Source of the DNA: Hirudinaria manillensis | Taxonomy: Eukaryota > Annelida > Clitellata > Hirudinida > Hirudinidae | Assembly: GCA_034509925.1 (NCBI GenBank) | Contig: CM067528.1 | Location: 7,934,501 to 7,998,500, forward strand | Reading direction: 5' to 3' | Length of the DNA stretch: 64,000 nucleotides | In this document: positions 57,201-64,000 of the stretch, one piece after another | Layout: every line of letters begins with the position of its first letter | Numbering within the stretch: the stretch's first letter is position 1 | Translations under genes and position numbers: made by a program | The notes under the pieces: model-generated | The model's input: the letters and a program-made list of their open reading frames with translations, nothing else | The model's database searches: none | What the model was told of the DNA's origin: nothing

Positions 57201-60149
57201 CACTAATTAATTACAATTTTAATTACTCTAATCTTCTAGGTACAAGATTAAAACAATTCAACAAAGTTGCAGTAAGCCATATTGGAAGTTAAATTATATC
57301 TCTCTCTGCAAATTGTTATTGTAAGCCATTGTTATGAGCAAAGAGTCAATAGTTGAAATGCCAAAAGAAAAACAAAAGATGATTTAGTCCTAGTACATCT
57401 TTTATGGATGCCCCCTTAAAATGATGGCACTCATTATATTTAAGTGAGTGTTTTGTATATTACTTTTTGTTTCTGTAAATAATTATTAGTGGGATTAATT
57501 TTGATATACAAAATTTTGGAAAAATCCAACTTGCTCTTGAAGACTTATTCTCACATGAGTGAACTTTGATATCATTGAGCTGTCTTTAAATATTAATATA
57601 TTTTTATCAAACTTTGCAGATATTTTTTAATGAAATGGAACCATTTGAGAGATTCAGAGTTTATATTTAAAAAAACTTGTCAAATATGGGCCACTCTAAT
57701 AAGACATTAGAATTCCTGGCTGCTAGCTTTCTAAAACTTGACATCCTGATAAAATGGCCCAAGATAACACAGTCCAACATTTATAAACCATTTTGACCAA
57801 ATAGAGTAAACTTTATTCATTTTTATAAATTGGATGCAGTAGTTTCAGTTTAATGTTTATATGACTTGGAATTATATACAATTAATTTAATTACATAAAT
57901 ATATAAATTTTATTGAGATGTTTTGGTTGGGAAATTTCGGCTTGGGCTGTTTTTGAGGGAGTTATATCTTTGTAACCTACTAACAATGACACAATGACAC
58001 ATATTAATTTAATATAATGTAACATCAGGTACTTCAGAGTTTTAAGATAATGGATTATAGCATGTTAATTGGCATGCATCAACTCAAATCAAGCGAGGTT
58101 TGTTTTCACAAAGTTTTGTGATTGAATAATTTCTGATTTTTTTTCTTTGTTCTTTCTATAGCTATCTCCAGAATTAACAGGTTAACTTACATGATTGGAA
58201 AAGTTAGAATCTTTTAGTTGATGATCACTGACTATTTGATTGATTGATTGATTGATAGGTTGCAAATTGAAATCAAATAAAGTAAGGATGGCTCAATTTT
58301 CAACTGCCTTGGAATCTATCCATGCTGAAGCTGATGCCACAAATCTTGAATTCATGAATACTTCACTGTTTGTTTTCTGAATCTTTTAAATATTTAAAAC
58401 ATTCATTTCACTGCATAAGAATAATATTCTTTAATGCTGTTAATCTCAGAGGTGGAATCCCAGCCATTATGCAAGGTGGTGAAAAACTAGTTCTATACAT
58501 CGGTATCATTGATATTCTACAGAGCTACAGATTTGCAAAAAAATTGGAACATACATTCAAATCATTTGTTATTGATGGTGTGAGTAATACTTTTTGGTTT
58601 GGCAAATATTTTAGTGATTAAGTATTACGTTTAATGAAGGATACCATATCAGTTCACCGACCTGGCTTCTATGCCCAGCGTTTCCAGACATTTTTTGCTG
58701 ATAGAGTTTTTAAGAAAATACCACCAGGTTTGTTTATAGTGTTATTGTTTTGTAAATATTCTTCTAAAATCAGATGGGCCAGAGGATTGAATGTTGTTAT
58801 TAACTCTTTAAGAATCTTAATGTCAACATATGTTTTTCTGGTAATGTTTTAGCATTGCGTCTTGTTCCTTCAAAGAAGAAATCTTTGACTGAAAGGCAGA
58901 AAGTTTTTGCAGGAGAGGGACTTCAATACATTGATGCTTGTCCTTCAAAAGGTTGATTTGTGTAATGGAATAACTAACCTATTTTACCTAAATTTCTAGT
59001 TATTTAGTCATGAAAACTTTGGAATAATATTTATTCATTGGGGCTGATTGGTCATTTTCTGTTTCATCAGAACCATTGTGCCAACAAAATCATGAAAATT
59101 TGTCATAACTATTATGAACTAATATGAGTTGTTGGAGTAATCCAAACTTATATGGGGAAGTTTATTTTACTCTTGTTATAGAGTTACATAGCAACACTGA
59201 CATATTGGGAATCTTTATGTGCTTTATCAGAGTCTAGGATAGAGGTAACATTAGGGTGGTTTAATCAAATTTTTTTTCTTCTCTTTAGATTAGAACCCAT
59301 CATTGTGACCTACAACTATTACATAAAAAATAAAAAGCTAAACAGCTACATAAAAAATTTGCAGAATTAAGTAATATTTAGTCTGAATCTTAATATTCAA
59401 ATTTGAATTATTTTCATGAAAATACAGTGAGGTTAATGAACTTTATTATAAAGCAGATGGGATGGTAAAAAGACAGGGATGGAAAGTATCATGAAACAAT
59501 GTTTATTTTTGATAGCTTAATCAAATCTTGCACAAAGTAAATTTTTTTTAAAACACCGTTTTAGTAGTTGTTGTAGGATCAATTGCCTGAGTTATTGTAA
59601 GCATAATATTACATGTAAAAAAAATTCCATTAATAATCTGCCAGGATTACAAGTTAGTATCAGGTATACAGTTTGTATTAACTAACTGAGTTTAATTCCT
59701 CCAACTTTCAGATGATCTTCCTCATAACCCAACACCTCTTCCTCCATACACAGTTTCTTATGATCATAAAGGACCTCTTGAGAGCGGAACCTACAAGTAA
59801 TAGTGTTATGAAACATAATTTTCTGGTGACTTATAAATGTGCAAAAAGTAGCATGCACATTATTTTTTTTAGCTTTGATGCCTTTCCTAATGAGAGCCTT
59901 GCTGTTTATTCATCAAATGCATCACGTACCAAGAAATTTACCTTAAAGTTTGACACAGATCTCAAAGGTATGGCAACCTTGCGCATTACATAATTTTCAT
60001 TTTAAAAAGTTTGCAAAATAAAGTCAACCAAACAGATATTTTCAGGGAAGTGTAATGAAAAATGTGATTCAGATGAATCTTTCAATGATGTCCAGATGAT
60101 TAACTCACCACTCCCGAAACTACAGAATTCAACGACTTTATCATCCTAA
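45120..60149 (+). CDS. PIP5K: Phosphatidylinositol-4-phosphate 5-kinase, type I (fifteen coding exons)
   Basis: The enzyme phosphorylates PI4P to PI(4,5)P2 at the plasma membrane, feeding actin control, endocytosis and phospholipase signalling. Joined exons give 1641 nt: 541 residues if translation starts at the ATG at 45135, close to other type I kinases. An in-frame TAG lies just 5' of the first exon. Visible parts in order: [17 protein letters not shown], the Gly-rich loop [20 protein letters not shown] with the ATP-binding Lys, [12 protein letters not shown], the catalytic [26 protein letters not shown] with the metal-binding IID, and the activation loop with [11 protein letters not shown] and the type I FKKIP basic pair. 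The C-terminus is short and divergent. All exon phases agree and no stop interrupts the frame, so the gene looks functional. Large introns hold LINE, Helitron, Tc1 and LTR insertions, mostly antisense. Confidence 0.97.
45324..45454 (+). CDS. PIP5K: PIP5K exon 2
   Basis: Encodes [20 protein letters not shown] and VVESIFFP; the exon ends in phase 2. The preceding intron is only 63 bases. Confidence 0.95.
46249..47140 (-). mobile_element. Tc1-like transposon, chimeric and decayed
   Basis: TA followed by CAGTCTGCCCAG marks the 3' terminus, shared with 10977. The minus frame at 46533-46730 encodes [20 protein letters not shown], the transposase C-terminal core. Upstream codons (46780-47110) instead match the pogo-like remnant at 30240-30830. 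The right end is not defined. Confidence 0.7.
48205..48322 (+). CDS. PIP5K: PIP5K exon 3
   Basis: Encodes [20 protein letters not shown] and [16 protein letters not shown], with donor GTAAGT. Confidence 0.96.
48990..51400 (-). mobile_element. RLE-B LINE, long decayed copy
   Basis: From high to low coordinates it carries the N-terminal RT part (51060-51390, shared with 9690-10000) and RT pieces ([18 protein letters not shown] and [11 protein letters not shown] at 50100-50400). The region around 49640-49760 corresponds to the Cys/His motif. The C-terminal endonuclease is at 49074-49424 ([37 protein letters not shown]). Stops are frequent and the nuclease PD is lost. A Helitron derivative is nested in it. 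It lies in PIP5K intron 3, antisense. Confidence 0.8.
50719..51031 (+). mobile_element. Non-autonomous Helitron-like element, copy 3
   Basis: It starts TCTATATAAATAAAAATG after A and ends GGGCTAG before T, so both Helitron termini are intact. It is nested in the RLE-B LINE. Confidence 0.82.
52571..52723 (+). CDS. PIP5K: PIP5K exon 4: ATP-binding loop
   Basis: Encodes [19 protein letters not shown], then the FIIKTV Lys and [10 protein letters not shown]. Borders are TTCTAG and GTTAGT. Confidence 0.96.
53010..53069 (+). CDS. PIP5K: PIP5K exon 5
   Basis: Twenty codons, [20 protein letters not shown], phase 0, between TTTACAG and GTATTT. Confidence 0.96.
53070..54345. other. PIP5K intron sequence
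   Basis: AT-rich, with no element or exon recognised. Frames at 53175-53420 and 53545-53736 lack any domain. Confidence 0.5.
54354..55135 (-). mobile_element. CR1-type LINE 3' end
   Basis: A (TAA)n tail at 54357-54374 is followed by an intact 217-codon frame (54456-55109). It encodes the RT thumb and C-terminus: [60 protein letters not shown] and [19 protein letters not shown]. The element is 5'-truncated near 55135. It is a third CR1-type subfamily in this window. It lies in PIP5K intron 5, antisense, and is uninterrupted, so fairly recent. Confidence 0.9.
55380..56043 (-). mobile_element. RLE-B LINE 3' end, truncated
   Basis: The minus frame (55789-56043) encodes [20 protein letters not shown] and [17 protein letters not shown], the last part of the restriction-like endonuclease. 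The 3' UTR is shared with 13310-13760. Confidence 0.75.
56044..56251 (+). repeat. 70-bp direct duplication
   Basis: 56044-56113 (ATTGTCATTCATTACTAGCA ...) recurs almost unchanged at 56182-56251. The first copy starts exactly at the 5' edge of the RLE-B fragment. The second ends about 70 bases before PIP5K exon 6. Confidence 0.9.
56321..56560 (+). CDS. PIP5K: PIP5K exon 6: DLKGS region
   Basis: Eighty codons from [20 protein letters not shown] through [12 protein letters not shown] to [10 protein letters not shown]. Borders are TTTTAG and GTCAGA. Confidence 0.97.
57026..57265 (-). mobile_element. Old LTR related to the TRIM/gypsy family
   Basis: TGTTATGATCAGGGGTC, then TTCAAACTA and GGTCAAGTTTATT, matches the start of the LTR at 16696. 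Similarity fades towards AT-rich DNA and the other end is not defined. It lies in PIP5K intron 6. Confidence 0.55.
58029..58097 (+). CDS. PIP5K: PIP5K exon 7: catalytic MDYS
   Basis: Encodes [23 protein letters not shown]-type sequence in 23 codons; the catalytic Asp is in MDYS. Borders are ATCAG and GTTTGT. Confidence 0.95.
58162..58180 (+). CDS. PIP5K: PIP5K exon 8: 19-nt microexon
   Basis: CTATCTCCAGAATTAACAG sits between TTTCTATAG and GTTAAC. It encodes LSPELT plus one base. Exon 7 ends in phase 0 while exon 9 needs phase 1, and these 19 nt supply the change. Without it exon 9 would read a stop at once. Confidence 0.75.
58236..58256 (+). repeat. (TGAT)n run at a splice acceptor
   Basis: Five TGAT units directly precede the exon 9 acceptor GATAG. 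They replace the usual pyrimidine tract. Confidence 0.85.
58259..58367 (+). CDS. PIP5K: PIP5K exon 9
   Basis: Encodes [20 protein letters not shown] and [13 protein letters not shown]. The acceptor is GATAG inside a (TGAT)n run and the donor is GTTTGT (weak); phase 2 fits exon 10. Confidence 0.8.
58450..58579 (+). CDS. PIP5K: PIP5K exon 10: IID motif
   Basis: Encodes [20 protein letters not shown] and [14 protein letters not shown] to FVIDG, with donor GTGAGT. Confidence 0.96.
58640..58727 (+). CDS. PIP5K: PIP5K exon 11: activation loop
   Basis: Encodes [19 protein letters not shown] and RVFKKIPP. The preceding intron is 60 bases. Confidence 0.95.
58853..58951 (+). CDS. PIP5K: PIP5K exon 12
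   Basis: Encodes [19 protein letters not shown] and [13 protein letters not shown]. This is the divergent C-terminal tail; phases fit both neighbours. Confidence 0.85.
59712..59796 (+). CDS. PIP5K: PIP5K exon 13
   Basis: Encodes [19 protein letters not shown] and GPLESGTY; Pro-rich tail. Borders are TTTCAG and GTAATA. Confidence 0.82.
59873..59967 (+). CDS. PIP5K: PIP5K exon 14
   Basis: Encodes [18 protein letters not shown] and [12 protein letters not shown]. Borders are TTTTTAG and GTATGG. Confidence 0.82.
60046..60149 (+). CDS. PIP5K: PIP5K exon 15, terminal
   Basis: Acceptor TTTTCAG. Encodes [17 protein letters not shown] and [14 protein letters not shown], then TAA. Confidence 0.82.
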
Positions 60150-60494
60150 TTATAGTTCACATACTATTCATTCCTAAAGCTTTTTGCTATTTTCAATTAA
60201 AACTGACAATGGTGTGAGTCACTGATGCGATTGTGCTGAAGTCAAAATAATTTGAAATTTGTATACAAGAACAGTAATCTCTGAATGTCTATCATGTTTG
60301 AATATGATTCACTCTCACATACGTCGAAGGATTTCATCACTTATGCCCTTTCCAAATGGTGACCAATTGAATTTTATAGATCAGTGCCTTTTGGTTTCTG
60401 GTTTTGAGATGAACTCACTGTTTTTATTTATTCAGTCACATTTTAAAGGTTATTTTATGATCTGGTCATAAAGTCACTACCTTTTTAATCTTTT

Positions 60495-60500
60495 AATAAA
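60495..60500 (+). terminator. Candidate PIP5K polyadenylation signal
   Basis: AATAAA about 345 bases after the stop codon, followed by T/GT-rich sequence. Confidence 0.45.
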
Positions 60501-60799
60501 TGTGTTCATCCTTTATTATTAGTTTTTCGCTCATTATTTAGTGCATAGTATTTGTAGGTGATATTGACTTTTTTAGCCTTGACCATGATAAGTGGGTAAA
60601 GTATTTGGTATAAGAAAAAAAAACCTGCAGACCAGTCTTATTCGAGTGGCGGCCAACCAAACGATGTGAAATGGCCGCGGAGAATGAAAATATGAATAAG
60701 TGTTTTCATTACGCTTTCAGAATTATCCCGTTTGCGTTTTGCGAGGCAGCTTTAACTTTGCATGTTAGGTTTGCCTTGACTTAAGTACATGGTTTACAT

Positions 60800-61960
60800 A
60801 ACTCCGCTACTTGGAATGATATCATCAAAATATGCACCTGTCCTATCATTATGACGCGCACTGTACCTCTTGGACCAAATCCTTTGGGAATCCGCCTCTG
60901 CGTCTCTGTTTATGTCCGTCAAGGCCTTCACTCTAACTCTGCTGCTGATACCAATTAAGAAGGTGTTGGTGGATTTACAAAGCATTCCTCTTGTTCCGAC
61001 AAGACCTCAAAGGCGAAGCATCAAACTTTGTATCTTTTCTGCTGGAGATCCATTGACAGCTCCACGTATCTGTCTTCAGAGTATTGCTCCGTACGATCCT
61101 GACCTCCCATGGCACCGTCAGCTTCGCCAGTACAAACGTATCTGTTTTTCTAGATGACAACACCACGTCCGGCCTCTTGCCATCTTCATTCGGCCAGCAC
61201 CTCAATCCTTCCATATCGACCGCAATTTTCCAATCATTGGCATTTTTAAGGACATGCCTCCTTTTGGCTCTGCACCTCGCGAAGTGGGAGACACCCTTGT
61301 GCAGGAAATAAGCCCCTCTCTGAGAGATAGATTCCTGAGCGTTGGCGCTGGAGTAGGCGACCATTATTGCCTCAGTTGCCACGAGGAGGACCTGGTTGTG
61401 GCGCCAAGTGAATGGGCCGTGTACAAGTGCGTAACTGCAGCCGAACAGGGCATGCCTGAGGGTCTGCCTCTCACCGTAGAGCATGCATTTGGTGTCCTGG
61501 GTAAAACTCTACCTCTCCACTAAGTTGTCGCGTGAGGGCAGCACATCAGAAATTGAGCGGACAATGAAGACCAGTATGAGTGGGGACATATTCCATATTT
61601 CGTTCCACGTGATCGATCTCTGCTCGACGTTCTCCCACGTAGTCCATTGCCCCTGTTGGGCATGTTGTACCGTCTTTGACATCCTTTCACTCTCCATTTC
61701 CCTCCGGCTTTTTTGCACTACTAGCGAGGCTCTAAGGTGTTCCTCCAACTCCAGCCTTGAAGCGCTGAGAATTCCCGACTTTGGTGGATCGAGCAACGCC
61801 ATGCCGTACACAGTATGGATCTTTGAAGAAACTGGCTCTTGCACGGCGTCTCTGGTCTTTCTTCTCTCTGAGCCTCTCAGCACGACGCAAATCAGCCGCG
61901 CGATCTTTGACCCCTTTCTACAAGACTGAGAGACTCTCTATGTATTCCTATATCCGTATG
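60800..61960 (-). mobile_element. RLE-B LINE 3' half
   Basis: The minus strand reads in order: LLDPPKSGILSASRLELEEH, then QGQWTTWENVEQRSITWNEI and VLPSRDNL (frame 61509-61883). It continues with the Cys/His segment YGERQTLRHALFGC and FTWRHNQVLL and with KRPDVVLSSRKTD, LAKLTVPWEVR (60975-61484). The end is NRDAEADSQRIWSKR (60794-60985). Three frames are needed, so it is dead, but it is the best-preserved guide to the family. It lies just downstream of PIP5K and is convergent with it. Confidence 0.85.
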
Positions 61961-61984
61961 TCAACATAATAGCAACACAATAAT

Positions 61985-62140
61985 TAATTTTTTTATTATG
62001 AATAATTTATTATGAATTTGAATACCTAATTAAATATAATTTAGATTAATTAAACATAATTAACAAATAATAATGAAATATCGTTTAGATGATAAATATT
62101 TATTAAATATTAATTATTATAAATAATATTGAATAAAGTA
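61985..62140. other. AT-rich spacer
   Basis: Almost pure A/T sequence with no feature. Confidence 0.6.
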
Positions 62141-62142
62141 GA

Positions 62143-62880
62143 TTGTTGCACATCAATAAACTTATTCGGATCCGCGGAGAAACACCTCCGGGAATGGATC
62201 TCCAGCGTCGTCTGCCATTAATTATGCTAATAACGATTATCACCCGCTTCTCCCCATTTCCGACGAAAATTTGTTTTCTCCTGCCTCAGTTGCTGCATCT
62301 CCTTCTGCTCTGGTATTTGACTGCCTCCTTGGGACGCTTGATTGGTATTTGCCAGAACTTTTCGAATTGCAAAAAAGGTCTGAGCGAGGAATGTGTGTCG
62401 TGAGGCGTGATGGATGTCTGGCTTTCGTTCTTGTTTATTTACCCTGTTTCTGGGTGCTGATTGGATTTATCTAATTAAATTTAGTATCGTTTTATTATTT
62501 TTTTTTTCATTGGGCTATCGAACTGTATAATTTTATTTGTTGAAATTGCTGCTACAACGTTCCCCGATCTGTTTCAACACTCTATATCGTTTCCGGATTG
62601 AAGTATAGCTCAAAGTAAGGGGTCACCCCCGGTCAAAGTAATACTTCAACTGAGTTCTTCATCAACATAAGGACGCATCAACATACCTATTCATAATCTC
62701 AATTTGGCTGATAATCCTCGTTGCCTCTTTCGTCGTCACATCAGGAAATTGACATTGTTTCTTAAACTTGTATTCTCTTTTGTTCTCTCGGTCTAGCACA
62801 TATCTATACGTCCACCGTACCCGATATCTGATTTCCATCTGTCGATGCCACACAGAACTAAACTATGAGCGTCACTCTCG
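62143..62880 (+). other. GC-richer stretch, possibly LINE 5' UTR
   Basis: Composition rises at 62150-62480 directly upstream of a forward CR1/L2-like LINE. It may be the 5' UTR of that element. No protein domain is recognised in the frames here. Confidence 0.3.
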
Positions 62881-64000
62881 CAATGATGCGGCTGTGAAAG
62901 ACAGAGCTTCGTCTGACGGCAACACCATTGAGCCATATAGCATTACATTTGGATCCCGAAAAATACGTTCGATCACCAGCAAATTTCAAGTGCTCACAAA
63001 TATCATAAAAGAAGAAAAGAATTAGACATTTTGTCCTTGACTGAGACATGACGTGATGATGGGTCAATCGCTTTCTTTCAACTGCGTCGGCAGTTGATCG
63101 CTCAGGTCCTCGTGATGGGTCTGCACAGAGTTCTGGTCTCCGTTAGAATCTCCATGATTCATAGTCTTCCTGTTATCTCAACATCAGCTATTCAGCTACG
63201 TCTTCTAAATATTGATTTCACATCGACCCCATCATTTGAATATCTTGCTACACCAGTTTATTTAAGAGGAAATTGCGTCAATCTATTGACTATTTACAGA
63301 ACTGGTCCTATAGGAAAAAAGTTGTTCTTGGAGTTATGTGGACTCCTGATCAGGTTCATCATCATCTCCTCAATGTTATTCATCACTGGTGAATCATCAA
63401 TATACATTTTGAGCGCCATGATGTCCCAAGCAATATAACCTTCAGAGGCATACTATCTTCACTGGGTCTGGACTGAGGGTTGATGGACCGACACATGATC
63501 TTGGTATGACCATTGATGTTTTTGGAAAAAACGGCTGTCAAAGTGTTGTTGAGAAGATTTACACTGTTTTTTCACCAGCTTCTCCCCTGGAACACAATTT
63601 TTCCATGCACACTACTCCCTCTTGTCATGTTTGCGGATGGAGGAACGTGGACATGATCCAATTCAACAAGTCTATCAGTTCTCTGTGGTGACCAAGGGTC
63701 CTTTCCTGATGATATAGATGACGTAGCGGCTCTTTGCAATTCAACCCTTGTAGATGTGATCAACTCACTTCTTCCAAATATTACATCTTATCCTTACAGG
63801 TACCCTGGTTTGATGTCGAGTGCTAGCGGGGGAGGCGACGTCTCACATTTACATTTAGCCAATTTTTAACGTGCTCGATTTTATCCCAAAAGGGATGTGA
63901 GGCTCAGAAGAGTTATGACGTGTCAGGCACTCAAAACTACAACTCGTTCATATCTAAAGTTTGAAGAATGTCTGAAATAACTCTCAGAAATGCCGTCTCA
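62880..64000 (+). mobile_element. CR1/L2-type LINE, decayed endonuclease region, cut by window end
   Basis: Forward frames give RSITSKFQVLTNIIKEE, TSTPSFEYLATPVYLRG, NLLTIYRTGP, MLFITGESSIYILSA, then RVDGPTHDLGMTIDVF and PWFDVEC. The same order and motifs occur in the minus-strand LINE at 3700-4700, so it is a diverged relative in the opposite orientation. It is broken by stops throughout. Confidence 0.75.

Overview
This is a window of an AT-rich animal genome. Both host genes are split by introns with canonical GT..AG borders, and most of the rest is transposable-element sequence. The mix (CR1/L2-type and R2-type LINEs, TC..CTAG Helitron derivatives, Tc1/mariner elements with TA target sites, Ty3/gypsy-like LTRs) fits an invertebrate, most likely an arthropod. 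I cannot fix the species from sequence alone. Two conserved genes lie on the + strand. The first is the 3' end of a FARP-type gene (FERM, RhoGEF and PH protein; fly Cdep is the likely counterpart), with six exons from 1346 to a stop at 14441. The second is a complete-looking type I phosphatidylinositol-4-phosphate 5-kinase gene, with fifteen coding exons from 45120 to a stop at 60149. All exon phases agree across both genes, and one PIP5K exon is only 19 nt. Layout: FARP intron 1 (1436-10492) is filled by a stack of four antisense retrotransposon copies: a nearly intact CR1/L2-like LINE (1732 to about 5080), two R2-like LINEs placed head to tail (5141-6522 and 6523 to about 8970), and part of a second restriction-like-endonuclease LINE family, called RLE-B here (about 8971-10010). 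Later FARP introns hold Tc1 and MITE pieces and another RLE-B fragment. From 14.5 to 45 kb there is a gene-poor zone. It holds a very young 1.79-kb non-autonomous LTR element with one SAP-domain ORF (15203-16992), gypsy Gag remnants, Tc1/mariner and pogo/Tigger remnants, a solo LTR with an ATAC target duplication (33195-33493), several RLE-B fragments in both orientations, and a few unassigned open frames. The frame at 38835-39344 and two possible secreted-peptide segments (22155-22306, 34997-35245) are the ones most worth checking. PIP5K introns carry another RLE-B copy, a Helitron derivative, a Tc1 element, a CR1 3' end and an old LTR. Downstream of PIP5K lie an RLE-B 3' half (60800-61960) and a decayed copy of the CR1/L2-like LINE endonuclease region running off the window end. 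Functionally the two host genes both touch phosphoinositide and actin signalling (a Rho-family GEF with PH domains, and the kinase that makes PI(4,5)P2). Their adjacency alone does not prove co-regulation. No operon, CRISPR array, rRNA or convincing tRNA gene was seen.
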